Assembly: GCF_964204645.1 (NCBI RefSeq)
Contig: NC_134031.1
Coordinates: forward strand, 6,679,001 to 6,743,000
Source of the DNA: Tubulanus polymorphus
Lineage: Eukaryota > Nemertea > Palaeonemertea > Tubulaniformes > Tubulanidae
Length of the DNA: 64,000 bases
Reading direction: 5' to 3'
The notes beneath the pieces are model-generated. The model was given only the letters and a program-made list of their open reading frames with translations. It did not search any database and was not told where the DNA came from. This document shows, piece by piece, positions 21,198 through 31,601 of this stretch (positions within the stretch are counted from its first letter, which is position 1; every line of letters begins with the position of its first letter). Both the position numbers and the translations under genes were made by a program.

Positions 21198-22634
21198 GAT
21201 GTAGAAGGTGGAGAAGATATTGGAATGGATAATTTTGATGAACCTGGTATAACTGATGAACAACCAACTGATTTTGATGAAACAAGTTTCAGTAACGAAA
21301 ATGAAACAGCATATAATTCTAATTTAGCAAGACCTGATACTAATGAATATGTTAATAAAGCACGTTCAAGATTGGACATTGAAAATGAAAATTCAGATTT
21401 AATGAAAAAAGAACTAGAATATGACGAATTAACTGATAAATTCAAACCAATATTAGAAAAATCTGGATTCAATATAACAAATAAAGGTGTGAATTATTTA
21501 GTAAAAGATTTGAAATATTTAAATGGTGATTATTATTGGCATTTGAAAGATGACTATTATTTTAAAATATCTTCTAATAAAAGTCTCGATAAAATAATAA
21601 CAAAACCAACTTTAATTAAATTAGAACAATCTAGAATTAAGAAAATCAACAATGATGTTATAACTGATGTTACAGAACAAGAGATAAATCAAAATAGAAG
21701 AGAATTTAATCGAAGAAATAATGATTTTTTGAAGATAATTAGTGAAAATTTAGAACCAGAAACAATTCCTAAAGAAGATATAACTTCCAAAACTAGTAAA
21801 CTTAAATCAAATAAAGTTCAAACTGAAAAACTTTTACCGAAGGGATTACTTGATGCAACAAAACAAGAATTAGAAGATTTAGATATATTTTCTGGTAAAG
21901 CAATAAGAGAAATTGAAAGTATAAGACATGCATCTGATAAAATTGCGCATGAAAAAGAAATAAGAGATATTAAAATTAGATTTTTAGAAAAAGAATTAAC
22001 TGATAAAAATAAAGAAATAGAACAATTAAAGTCTGATTTAGATCATCAAGTAATTGATGAAATAGAATATAAACAAAAAGAATTACGTTTAGAAAAAGAA
22101 ATAGATGATTTAAAATATAACAAAGAATTACAAAAAGAAGAAAGAGATACATTATTAAAATCATATGATTATAATATTAATAGATTAAAAGTTATTTTTA
22201 AAGATTTGTTGATTAAACCAAATTCTGAAATATCATTAAAAGACAGAATAAGATTATTATTTAAATTAGAAGGAATAACAATTCTTTCAATTCTAACAGC
22301 TGTAACTATGTTATTTACAACAATTGGTTTAGCAATATCAAATGCTTTGAAATCTACTCCCACTCCCAATAAACCAGATAAACCTCCAGGTAATAATTCT
22401 ATACAAGATAAAGTTAAAGATTGTTTAAAGAAATTAGCAAAATATTTATGGGAACTATCTAAAAAATCTGCTGCAGCATTGCCAGGAGTTATTGCTTCAA
22501 TTGTTGGTTTTATATTGAAATCTGCAGGAAACATTATTAACTTTGCTGCTGAACATATTATTTTATTTTTAATTACAGTTGTAAGTGCTATTATTTTTGG
22601 TTTAGTAAATATGATATCAAAAAATATCAAGTAA
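21195..22634 (+). CDS. Coiled-coil protein with C-terminal membrane segments
   Basis: An intact 479-residue protein. The first 50 residues are strongly acidic. Residues about 230-345 are a long E/K/L heptad stretch (coiled coil). The C-terminus has three hydrophobic stretches: ITILSILTAVTMLFTTIGLA (about 365-385), a PGVIASIVGFILKSAGNII stretch (about 430-450) and IILFLITVVSAIIFGLVNMI (about 455-475), with a proline-rich TPTPNKPDKPPG linker between the first two. This domain order resembles the large membrane/coiled-coil proteins next to the capsid genes of Polintons and adintoviruses. The role is not known. Confidence 0.6.
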   Translation: MDVEGGEDIGMDNFDEPGITDEQPTDFDETSFSNENETAYNSNLARPDTNEYVNKARSRLDIENENSDLMKKELEYDELTDKFKPILEKSGFNITNKGVNYLVKDLKYLNGDYYWHLKDDYYFKISSNKSLDKIITKPTLIKLEQSRIKKINNDVITDVTEQEINQNRREFNRRNNDFLKIISENLEPETIPKEDITSKTSKLKSNKVQTEKLLPKGLLDATKQELEDLDIFSGKAIREIESIRHASDKIAHEKEIRDIKIRFLEKELTDKNKEIEQLKSDLDHQVIDEIEYKQKELRLEKEIDDLKYNKELQKEERDTLLKSYDYNINRLKVIFKDLLIKPNSEISLKDRIRLLFKLEGITILSILTAVTMLFTTIGLAISNALKSTPTPNKPDKPPGNNSIQDKVKDCLKKLAKYLWELSKKSAAALPGVIASIVGFILKSAGNIINFAAEHIILFLITVVSAIIFGLVNMISKNIK

Positions 22635-22662
22635 ACATGATATCAAAAAATATCAAGTAAAC
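22610..22662 (+). repeat. 24-bp tandem duplication over a stop codon
   Basis: ATGATATCAAAAAATATCAA and the following GTAAAC occur twice in a row, so the stop codon and the preceding MISKNIK-encoding bases are copied into the 3' flank. Fresh slippage duplication. Confidence 0.8.
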
Positions 22663-22681
22663 CATAATCAAAAATAAATAA

Positions 22682-22704
22682 TTAATTTTTTTGTTAAATA
22701 AATG
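22682..22704 (+). promoter_or_regulatory. Start-fused signal of the capsid gene
   Basis: TTAATTTTTTTG, two bases, TAAATAAATG with the capsid ATG. Confidence 0.6.
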
Positions 22705-23951
22705 AGTGGGAGTTATATAAGTCCTTCTAAGATTTCAAGAAAATCTAATGCTATTAAAGCAGAAAGATCTCATCATATAATTACTCATAACCCTTCTAAT
22801 ATTAATCCCGATGAAACTTTATATGTTAGAATTCCTAGATTAACACAAAATACTTTTTATGTTCCAAACAGTATTTATTTATCAGCTGATATAAAAGTTA
22901 CTGGCCATGATAACAATTATGTTGTTGATAATGTTGGAAGATATTTGATTAAAAAGTTAACAATAAAGATTGGTCCAGAAACAGTTTTCTCATTAGATGA
23001 TTATAATTTATTTATTTATTATAAAGATTTATGGTTAACTAAAGAAAATAGAAATAATATGATATTTCAGGGTATTCAATCAGAAAACCAAAATAAATTA
23101 AGATCTGAAGCCAATAACGCAGTAGTAAATAATGGTGTAGATAATTTGATTAAAAAGATTTATGGAAGCAAATATAAAATTCCATTAGACTTTGAATTAA
23201 TAAATAATAATGCACCTTTATATAAATACGCAATTCAAGAAGATATTATATTTGAGATAACATTTGCTCCTGTAAATGAAATTGTATTATCTAGCGTTGT
23301 TAAAGATATGGGTTATAAATTATCGAATATATGTTTAGAATATAACACAGTAACTAATGAAAATATTGCTAGCACAATTCAAACAATCAATACAATCAAG
23401 GATTTTCATTATTATATGATTATATTGATAAATTTAAAACTGTAACTATTAATGCAAATGATGAAATAATTAATGAGAATATTAACTTTCCTAGAAGATC
23501 TATTAAAGGTATATTAATATTTTTTACTATTGCAACATATTCTAATGGTGCAATAAATGTTGATAATTATTATAATCCTGAAATAACAAAAGTAGAAATA
23601 ACTATCGAAGGAATAGCGAATGAAATATTTTGTCAAGGAATGAGAATGATTGATCAATGGCCAGAAATTAGAAAACATTTTATGAATGAAAAAGTAAAAT
23701 CATTTGAAAATTGTAACATTAATCAAATTGATTATTATACCGGTAATAAATATGCATTATGGTTAGATTTTAGAACAACAGAAGATAATTCATTACATGG
23801 TTCTGGAAAAAAACTACAAAAAACTAAAGATGGAATACAATTATTCATAACAAAGAATAAAGGAATCAAAAATTTTAAAATGCACATTTATATTATATCT
23901 GACGCGCAATTAAATATTGTAAATTCACAATTAGAATTTACTAAATCATGA
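22702..23951 (+). pseudogene. Major capsid protein (double jelly roll), one frameshift
   Basis: The N-terminal part has HNPSNINPDETLYVRIPRL and VPNSIYLSADIKVTG, then NVGRYLIKKLTIKIGPETVF and DDYNLFIYYKDLWL, the pattern of Polinton major capsid proteins. After a frame change at about 23,405-23,445 the second part continues with INFPRRSIKGILIFF, an RMIDQWPEIR stretch and YTGNKYALWLDFRT..DNSLHGSG, typical for the second jelly roll and C-terminus. About 415 codons in total, normal for the family. It would form the hexon-like trimers of the capsid. The stop codon at 23,949 lies at the edge of the LINE insertion, so the last residues may be altered. Confidence 0.88.
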
Positions 23952-23984
23952 TGGCAAAGATTCACCTCTCAGTTTTTTTCATGC

Positions 23985-26900
23985 GAATGTACGAAGTGCA
24001 AATAAAAATTTTGATTCATTTTCCGATTATCTCCAAACTTTGAACTATAATTTTTCAATTGTCGGTTTGTCAGAAACATGGACTGATGACAATTGTCAAA
24101 ATGATTCATTGTATCATTTGCCGAATTATTCGAGTTTATTCCGCAGTAGAAACGATAAAGGAGGTGGCGGAGTTGCGCTTTTGATTAAAAATTCTATAAA
24201 TTTTAAGATCAGAGATGATCTCTCCTTAGCTGAATCTTTGTTTATAGAAGTCCCTCTTAAACCGAAAAGCATTATCGTCGGAGTTATTTATCGTGCTCCT
24301 GATAGTGATATAGCTAATTTCATCAAAGAATTTCAGTCATTTACTGAACGCGTAAATAAAGAGAAATTAGATGTTTTAATTTTGGGGGATTATAACATTG
24401 ATTTCGGAAATTACGGTGCGAGTGGTCAGTGTGACGCTTTTATGGATGAGGCTATTTCCAATTCATTTATGCCATTAATTAACCCTTTCGCTGCGTACAC
24501 GCTTGCACCGCCCCCTACGTAAGGTATTTTCCGAAAAATTCGATTTTTTTCAAGTTGTTTTTAACCCCGATTTTTCGCGTTTTTATCGAAGATTATGATG
24601 TTATTTAGTGAAAATCAGTAAAAAATCATACCAACAGCCTTTTCTGTAGGGGGGGGCGTGTTGGGGGGGGGGGGGGGTCAGGATGGGTTAAAAATTTTTT
24701 TTTTTCAGTTTTTCACCCAAGTGCCTATCTCAGTCTTTGGTGATTGATGCTACGGTGTGGATGAAAGAAATTCAATTGATATGGGATATCCTTTTCCGCT
24801 GGTAGAGGTACGTAAGTGGTGAGCCATCTCAATCCCGCGCAAATTACCATGTGCTCAACAGGCTGACAGCACCAACTACTGACGCATTTTCGCCATCTGT
24901 TGTTTAGAAAGCTAACTATCTTGTCTTACATGCGTTTCCATACTGTTTGCTGTGTACGCGTTCGAGTTATAAATCAATAGGTGCATGACGTTTCTACAAC
25001 GTCATACGCACAGCAAGTGTCACTCATATGACGTTTCCAAAACGTCACACGTAGCGAAAGGGTTAATATCCCTACTCGTGTCACTGACCACTCGTCAACC
25101 GTAATTGACAATATTTTGGTAAACTTTTTTGATAATTACAGTTTTACTAGCGGTGTATTTTTGGCGGACATAACTGACCATTATCCTATTTATACTTTTG
25201 TTCACGGTTTGTACGAGTCTCATGATACTAAACTACCGCGGATTAAAATCCGAAATATTAATCCTCGGACCACGGAACGCTTCACGCGCTGTTTATTATC
25301 ATGCGACTGGCAAAATGTGTATAATAGCAATGACCCAGAAGTCTCATGTAAGGAGTTCTATAACATTGTTGATTATTATTTTGAAATCTGTTTCCCTTTT
25401 AAGTATGTAACTCCTGGCGTGGAGAAAAATGATAAACCGTGGTTAACCTGTGGTATTCGACGTTCTATCAAACAGAAAGAAAAACTGTATAAAAAATATT
25501 TACGTAAAAAAACCCAGGAATGTAAGGATAAATATTGTACTTATCGAAGCTCAATTCGATTTTAAAGAAATGTAAGCAAATGTATTATAAGAATGTATTC
25601 GCCTCCTGCAAATCAGATCCTAAAGAAACATGGAAACAGGTTAATAACTTACTCAATAAACAGAAACGCGATAAACCCCATTCTCAATTTGTATATAAAG
25701 ACAAAGTAATCTCAACAGATTATGATATAGCCAGTGGTTTTAACGACTATTTTGTTAATATTGCCGGCTCCTTAGAATCAAAAATACCGCCTTCCGATAA
25801 ACATTTTAAAGATTTTCTAGAGGAACGAAATCATATAAACTTTTTTCTGTCACCGACGACACCCAATGAAATTGAATTAATTGTGCATGGCTTTAAAAAT
25901 AAACTATCCAGTGGTTGTGATCAAATCAGCACTAAACTATTGAAATCAATAATTCAAGTTATTTCACAACCCCTTTGTCATATTTTTAATAATAGCTTTC
26001 TTACGGGTATTGTTCCTAGCATATTTAAGATCGCTCACGTAACACCTATTTTTAAAAGTGGCGATAAATCGCAGTTCAATAACTATCGACCTATTTCTGT
26101 CCTTCCCGCTATATCTAAGATAATAGAGAAACTCGTTTATAATAGACTCCAGGCATTCCTTGAAAATTTCAATATTCTATCAGATCGTCAATTTGGTTTC
26201 AGGAAAAATAGATCCACTGCCTCAGCCTTAGCATTTATTACGGATAAGATAACTGATTATCTTGAAAATGGCAAAGTCACGATTGGTGTCTTCGTTGATT
26301 TGTCAAAGGCTTTTGACACAATCAATCATAATATTTTAATTTCAAAATTGGAAAATTATGGAATTCGTGGGCCCCCTCTACAATGGTTTCGAAATTACCT
26401 AGAAGACCGTAAACAATGTGTTAAATATAATAACTCCTTATCTCCAACTAGAAATATAACTTTCGGAGTTCCTCAAGGCTCAATCCTAGGTCCTTTGCTT
26501 TTTCTTGTATATATCAATGATTGCCCCTCTTCTTGTAAACTCCTAGAGTCAATTTTTTTCGCTGATGATAGTAATTTTTTCATCAGCGATAAGGACCCCA
26601 AGAAACTAGAGCAAGTTTTAAATTCTCAGCTGGAGAAACTACTTCAGTGGTTTCGAGCAAATAGGCTCTCTGTGAACGCTATTAAAACTCATTTTATTGT
26701 CTTTGGTTATAAGTGTCTAGGTCAAATTAATCTTTTTTTCGATGGACAAAGAGTTTCGCGTGTAGATAGTACTAAATTCTTAGGTGTAATTTTTGACCAG
26801 AGACTGACATGGCGGGACCATATTCAATACATCTCTCGAAAGGTTTCCCGGGGAATTGGAATCATCAATAGGCTTAAACATGTTCTTCCTTTTGGTGTTC

Positions 26901-27376
26901 TTAAAAATTCATATTATTGTTTTGTCAATCCACATCTTGCATATGCAACTTTAATCTGGGGTAATTCATGTAATATTTACTTGGAACCCTTATTTCGTCT
27001 CCAAAAGAAAGCAATTCGGATAATAACACATTCTTTTTGGCTAGCACATACAACTCCAATTTTCAAGAAATTAGAAATCTTAAAGCTACACGACATATAT
27101 CAATTTCAGCTGTGCAATTTTGTCTTTAGTCAAATTAATCAAAACTTACCATCAATTTTCAATGAATTTTACTGTTTTCTAAAATCCATGACAGGGCGAC
27201 CTTCTCGTCGCCCACTAAATTTAAAAGTGGAATATGCGAAATCTAACTTTAGAATGAAATCATTAAAAATCCAAGGTGCAAGATCCTGGAACTCCCTTCC
27301 CAGAAAACTCAAATCTTCGAAATCACGCCCTTTCTTTAAAAAATGCTTAACCAATTATTTGGTCGCAAAATACTAA
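23985..27376 (+). pseudogene. LINE B endonuclease-reverse transcriptase, interrupted by a MITE
   Basis: Endonuclease: IVGLSETWTDDN, GGGGVALLIK, VGVIYRAPDSD, LILGDYNIDF (24,040-24,400); after the MITE, VTDHSSTVIDNILVNFF and DITDHYPIY (25,075-25,190). Frame shift near 25,535-25,565 between the linker and RT. RT: NNYRPISVLPAISKIIEKL, RQFGFRKNRST, VFVDLSKAFDTINH, FGVPQGSILGPLLF, FFADDSNFFI (25,900-26,580), thumb and C-terminus to 27,376, open for 613 codons. The RT frame alone is intact. Motifs match the CR1/L2 superfamily, which prime on nicked chromosomal DNA. Lacking ORF1 and split by the MITE, it is dead. Confidence 0.85.
24483..25062. mobile_element. piggyBac-like MITE flanked by TTAA
   Basis: A 580-base insert with inverted ends CCCTTTCGCT / AGCGAAAGGG, bounded by TTAA on each side (24,479-24,482 and 25,063-25,066). 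TTAA duplication plus CCC ends are the marks of piggyBac transposition. Removing it would rejoin the two halves of the endonuclease reading. Inside are a G-run (24,665-24,678), a T-run, and two CATATGACGTTTCCAAAACG-like copies of a short repeat near the right end. No coding capacity. Confidence 0.85.
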
Positions 27377-27668
27377 TGCCCGCAACGTGGCCGCCATTTA
27401 ATTGTTTATATATGTAAAGGGTGATTCTTGTAACGAATGTGCGTGTATGTGTAAGTGATGAGTGCATGTGAGTGTGATTGTTGACCGAGGGGTAAGGACT
27501 CGTATAAGTCAAATTTTGACTTCTCCTTACTCCTCGCACTATATATTGTTACTCTGAATATAATGTATATTGTGTCGATATTTTTTGTAACAATTTATTT
27601 TGCAAATAAATTCAAATTCAAATAGTATTCAATATTAGAAATATAAAGTTAAAATTAAGGATATATAA

Positions 27669-28796
27669 ATGGGTGGTAAAAAAACTCCTAATACTAAACA
27701 ACAATATTTAAGAAATTTATATTACAACCCTGAGAGTTCGGTTGCTTATTCTTCTACTAAAAATATATGGCGTAAAGTAAAACAAGATAAATTAGATAAG
27801 ATAATCCCACAAAATTTAGTTAAATATAAAGATATAAATGAATTTATGTTAGAACAACCAACGTATACAACACATAAAAAAATTGTTAGAAAATATAAAA
27901 CTCGTAAAACTATGGTAAGTTATGTAGATCAACAGTGGCAAGGAGATTTAATTGATATGAAAAATCTTAAAAAAGATAATAATGAATATTGGTGGATATT
28001 GAATATAATTGATATTTTTAGTCGTTATGTATGGAGCTTCCCACTTTATAGAAAAGATGCTGCACAAAAGTCACATTTTTTAAGAAAATTTCTTTCAGGT
28101 GGTAAACTAAAACCAGAAAAAATTCAATTTGATGATGGAAAAGAATTTGATAATTCATTAGTTCATGGTCTCTTAGATTTTCATAATATTAAATATTCTT
28201 CAACAAAATCGGATAAAAAAGCAGCAGTTGTTGAACGATTTAATAGAACATTAAGAACAAGAATGTGGAAATATTTTACAGCAAATAATACTTTTAAATG
28301 GATTGATGTTTTACCAAAATTTATAGAAGGATATAATAATTCTTATCATTCTTCTATTGGAATGAAACCTATTGATGCTAGAAAACCTGAAAATGCTTGA
28401 ATTGTTTGGAATAATTTATATGGAGCATTTCTTGTAGATGATTTTGGTGAACCTAAATTTAAAGTTGGTCAAAATGTTAGAATTTCTAAGTATAAAAAGA
28501 TATTTGATAAAGGATACGATCGAAATTTTACTAGAGAAATATATAAAATAAAAAAGGTAATAACAACAAAACCATATGACTATAAATTAGAAGATTTAGA
28601 TGGTGAAGAAATTGATGGCTACTTTTACGAAGAAGAATTAAGTTTAACTACTGAAAATCTAGAACAAGAATATAAAATTGAAAAAGTACTAAAAACAAAA
28701 ACTGTTAAAAGAAAAAAATATTCTTTAGTAAAATGGGTTGGATGGCCAGATAAATTCAATGAATGGATATTATCAAGTAAAATTAAAAATATATAA
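27669..28796 (+). pseudogene. int: Retroviral-type (rve) integrase with chromodomain, one in-frame stop
   Basis: The DDE catalytic residues are seen in QQWQGDLIDM (27,935), IQFDDGKEFD (28,125) and AAVVERFNRTLRTRMWKYF (28,225-28,285), with spacing normal for rve integrases. After a TGA at 28,398 the same frame continues with KVGQNVRISKYK and ends in a chromodomain (YSLVKWVGWPDKFNEWI, about 28,720-28,770). The enzyme inserts element ends into the genome; the chromodomain could bias targeting to methylated histone tails. The start codon carries ATATATAAATG. The stop codon is followed directly by the ATPase ATG. Confidence 0.9.
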
Positions 28797-29406
28797 ATGA
28801 ATAAGGAATTATTTATATTTGAGCCTCATAATATGTTAATTTCTGGTGTAACAAATTGTGGAAAAACTTATTTTATATTAAATTTATTAGAAACTGGTTA
28901 TGAAAACTATTTTGATAATATAGTATTATTTTGTCCAACATATGAATTTAATCAAACTTATAATAGAAATATTACTAGAAATAATAAATTTATTTATATT
29001 AGATCCTAAAACAGTAAAAGAAAATTTAGATAATTGTATAAAAATAGCAATTGATATTTATAAAGGATCAAATACATTATTCATTATAGATGATTGTGCT
29101 AATCTACATGATTCAAAAGTTAGAGAAAGTGAGTTATGTTATTTAGCTTTTTCTGGCAGACATTTTGGGATAACAACTTGGGTTTTAAATCAAAAATATA
29201 ATTCAATTGTTAAAGACTTTAGAGAAAACATTAGATTTCTAGTTTTATTCTACAATAAAGATAGAAAATCGATGAAAAATGCACTTGAGGAAAATGATAT
29301 TATTCCACATGATTTACATAATGAATATATGGATAAGTTGAAAAATATTAAAAGATCAAAATTACTATTTAGATTACAACACCCATTTAAATATGAATTT
29401 ATTTAA
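28797..29406 (+). pseudogene. Genome-packaging ATPase (A32/FtsK-HerA type), frameshifted
   Basis: Walker A is MLISGVTNCGKTYFILNLL (residues 12-30), the typical Polinton and A32-like ATPase sequence. A frame change occurs near 28,990-29,008. The second part has Walker B NTLFIIDDCANL (about 29,075), ELCYLAFSGRHFGITTWVLN (sensor, 29,130-29,190) and ends LQHPFKYEFI. It would drive DNA into capsids. It starts directly at the integrase stop with ATATAAATG, so transcription may start within the integrase end. About 203 codons in total, close to the usual size. Confidence 0.85.
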
Positions 29407-29672
29407 ATTCAATTAGTTTGTTAATCTAGTTGAATTCTAGTTATTGGTAGTTGTAACAAAAATCAAATAGATTTAACAATATTTTAACTAGCTTGTTAAT
29501 CTAGTTTAATTCTAGTTACATTCTAGTTGAATTCTAGTTGTTAGTAGTTGAAACAAAAATCAACTAGAATGTAACTAGAAATAAACAAAAACAACAATAT
29601 TTCAACTAGCTTGTTAATCTAGTTGAATTCTAGTTACATTCTAGTTAAATTCTAGTTGCAACATCACAACTA
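29407..29672. repeat. CTAG-rich imperfect tandem/inverted repeat tract
   Basis: Three imperfect units start GCTTGTTAATCTAGTT (29,416, 29,490, 29,608), each followed by one to three copies of GAATTCTAGTT. Between units two and three the sequence CAACTAGAATGTAACTAG is the inverse of CTAGTTACATTCTAGTTG, so stems can form. It is the only long untranslated interval in the right part of the element. A role in replication or recombination is possible. Similar CTAGTTGATCTAG/GAATTCTAG strings occur in the deleted Polinton copy at 55.5 kb. Confidence 0.7.
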
Positions 29673-29692
29673 ATTTTTTTGTTATATAAATG
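29671..29692 (+). promoter_or_regulatory. Start-fused signal at 29,690
   Basis: TAATTTTTTT, two bases, TATATAAATG. The clearest case because a gene-free tract precedes it. Confidence 0.65.
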
Positions 29693-30295
29693 GTAGGTGA
29701 AAAGAAAAGAAAATCTAAAAATGGTGATGTTCCAATTGAAAAAACTTTAGATGATTTAGGAATAACAGAAACAAAATTAACTCCAGATTATGGTGCTTTA
29801 AATAATGTTACAACAAATAATAATTATGAATATTATCTTTATTGCAAACATCAATTAGAAATATTAATAGCATCTGGAAAATGTAAAAATTTTGTCGGTA
29901 AAAATTTAACTTATAATGAATTAGATACAATGAAATCAGATGAAATTATTAGATTATTTAAGATTTATGAAGCCGCGAGAACAGCTAGAATTAATGACGC
30001 GATATCAGAAAATGTAGTAAAAGGTTATAGTAAATTATGTAATTATATACTACCAATTGAAAATGAAAATAGATTATATTCCGATTTAAAAAATGATTAT
30101 TTAGTTATGACTGAATTAAATAAATGGATTGGATATTTATCATTTCAATTAGGTGGATTTATGACATTATTATCTACTGGGGTTATAACATTTTCAAATA
30201 TTGAAAGTAAAAATATTTCTATAATAAATGAGCGAGGTGAAAGAAGTGAAGGAATTAACTGTGAAGAAAAAACCGAGAACTCAGAAACAAATTGA
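29690..30295 (+). CDS. Polinton protein of unknown function, ATPase-side gene
   Basis: An intact 201-residue protein with a basic N-terminus (KKRKSKNGD), then mostly helical: YEYYLYCKHQLEILIASGKC, FKIYEAARTARINDAI, KLCNYILPIENENRLYSDL and a hydrophobic WIGYLSFQLGGFMTLLSTGV region that may be one membrane-associated helix. Its last 68 bases overlap the following gene in another frame. I do not recognise the family; such helical proteins next to the ATPase are usual in Polintons. Confidence 0.6.
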   Translation: MVGEKKRKSKNGDVPIEKTLDDLGITETKLTPDYGALNNVTTNNNYEYYLYCKHQLEILIASGKCKNFVGKNLTYNELDTMKSDEIIRLFKIYEAARTARINDAISENVVKGYSKLCNYILPIENENRLYSDLKNDYLVMTELNKWIGYLSFQLGGFMTLLSTGVITFSNIESKNISIINERGERSEGINCEEKTENSETN

Positions 30296-30596
30296 ATGGT
30301 CTCGACAATTAGGAATTAAATCACAAGAATATAAAAAAGCTGTAAAAGAAAAAATAAGTAATAAAAATGTTAATAAAAATGGTGAAAATATTGTTATTTC
30401 TACTCCTTCTGATAGTAGAATATTTGATAAATATTTATATTTTACAGTTGGATTTGTAATTGTATTCATTTTGATTGGGTGTAATTGGTATAAGAAATCA
30501 AATAAAATTCATGATATTAGTAATTCTAAACCAACTGCTATCAAAAATGAAAGTACTTCTGAAATTTCAAAATTGATAATAAAAAAAATGGATTAA
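30228..30596 (+). CDS. Basic single-pass membrane protein, overlapping gene
   Basis: 122 residues. Highly basic N-terminus (KKKPRTQKQIEWSRQLGIKS), then one clear membrane segment FTVGFVIVFILIGCNWY (about residues 74-92) and a polar tail. The ATG overlaps the preceding gene and carries CTATAATAAATG. The basic domain may bind DNA or lipids; function unknown. It could be a minor virion protein that links DNA or capsid to a membrane. Confidence 0.55.
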   Translation: MSEVKEVKELTVKKKPRTQKQIEWSRQLGIKSQEYKKAVKEKISNKNVNKNGENIVISTPSDSRIFDKYLYFTVGFVIVFILIGCNWYKKSNKIHDISNSKPTAIKNESTSEISKLIIKKMD

Positions 30597-30680
30597 TATT
30601 TTAGAAAAAAAGCAAAAAAAATAATTGAATATCTCACTACTTTTGTCTATCTATGTGGAGCAATTAAATTGTCCAGATAA

Positions 30681-30715
30681 GTCATTTCGGATTCTAGATA
30701 TTCATTATTTTTATT
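30681..30715 (+). repeat. 35-bp direct repeat, left of structured insert
   Basis: GTCATTTCGGATTCTAGATA... over 35 bases matches 31,561-31,595 with a single difference (C to T). The pair flanks 845 bases of foreign-looking sequence. Confidence 0.8.
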
Positions 30716-31560
30716 AATTTATTTTGTTTTTATTTGAATATTTGAATTTGAATTTGTTAATCAATTAACATAGTAATTGATTACTAATTTGATTAAAAAT
30801 TATATCATAATTAAGTTAAAAATACATAATTCATTTATCAGTTTTCATTCTTACATTCTTTTCATTCGGAATAATTTATAATTTCAAATTTCACATATTT
30901 TTTTTAGCACCAGCTACATTTACTTAGGTGTTTTAGCTAAGTATATAAGGCAATTCATTCAACCACTGGAGTGCCGCCGGGCTTGGCTTGCAGGGGCATT
31001 TCGAAAATGCACCTTTGTCCACCCTCCGTGGTTCTCCTTCAGTTTCGACTTTCTATCCTCCTTTCGGGGGTAAGTGGTTGATAGGAAATGCATTAGGCGC
31101 CTTTAATATAATGTGTTTCCTGTCAACCATTGAAGGAGAATTGGTGAGGTGTGGGTCACAGGGGTGTAATTAGAAATGCTTGGGGATAGGTATCTCGTGG
31201 CGCCTCTCAATAACGGGATGCTTATCCCCTAAAAACTCTGTGAGTCAAGTCGGGTGGTTTTGCTAAAACTTACCGTAAAAACATTGAAATATTCCTTTTA
31301 ATCACGAGAGAATGATGACTATCCTCCTGTCGTCACGGCTGAGCTAATTTAAATAAACCTCGCTTTCAGCAACTAATGAAAACGCAGTAATTCAATACCA
31401 GCTAACTGGCTTGTGTGTGTTGTATGTACTGCGTGCTTATTATATAACAACAACGTTGTGCAACACCTGTTTGATTGATCAATATTCAAATGAAGCACTA
31501 TCTTATAATAACATGTAACAGATGTACTGTATGATTGTAGTTGTTTATAAAACGACTAAG
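30716..31560. other. Insert between 35-bp direct repeats, no coding capacity
   Basis: The left half is AT-rich, with a TATA-like GTATATAAGG at about 30,940. The middle (30,960-31,260) is GC-richer than anything else in the element. The right half is ordinary AT-rich sequence. No ORF looks real. It behaves like a unit added to the Polinton, with the repeats as a long target duplication or as recombination scars. Confidence 0.55.
30960..31260 (+). ncRNA. Candidate structured RNA of unknown class
   Basis: Several stems can be drawn by eye. Arms 31,075-31,095 and 31,109-31,129 pair over all 21 positions, three of them G-U. Around it, 31,030-31,043 pairs with 31,129-31,142 (TTCTCCTTCA with TGAAGGAGAA, extended by G-U pairs), giving a stacked long arm. 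Further hairpins: GGGGCATTT/AAATGCACC (30,993-31,013) and GGGGATA/TATCCCC (31,182-31,229). The G-U pairs suggest selection at the RNA level, on either strand. The TATA-like box lies about 20 bases upstream. I could not match it to snRNA, 5S, SRP, RNase P/MRP or 7SK. Confidence 0.5.
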
Positions 31561-31595
31561 GTCATTTTGGATTCTAGATATTCATTATTTTTATT
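31561..31595 (+). repeat. 35-bp direct repeat, right of structured insert
   Basis: Partner of 30,681-30,715; directly followed by the 3' end of the minus-strand terminal gene. Confidence 0.8.
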
Positions 31596-31601
31596 TTTTA
31601 T

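Larger units (their letters stand above)
23952..27625 (+). mobile_element. 5'-truncated CR1/L2-type LINE inserted in the Polinton (LINE B)
   Basis: Begins inside the ORF2 leader just before the endonuclease (FFHANVRSANKNF) and ends in GCAAATAAATTCAAATTCAAAT, the microsatellite-like 3' tail of this LINE group. ORF1 is absent. The insertion separates the capsid gene from the integrase. Base composition is clearly less AT-rich than the host element. The exact 5' point and target duplication cannot be fixed. Confidence 0.8.

Noticed and set aside
24660-24720. G-run/T-run as a regulatory G-quadruplex
   Set aside because: It lies in a MITE and may be a homopolymer artefact; no support for function.
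29407-29672. CRISPR-like array
   Set aside because: Units are imperfect, partly inverted and lack regular unique spacers; no cas genes, and the context is eukaryotic.
31313-31350. C/D-box-like snoRNA (ATGATGA ... CTGA)
   Set aside because: The boxes are only about 30 bases apart, no terminal stem is visible and no guide region is evident.
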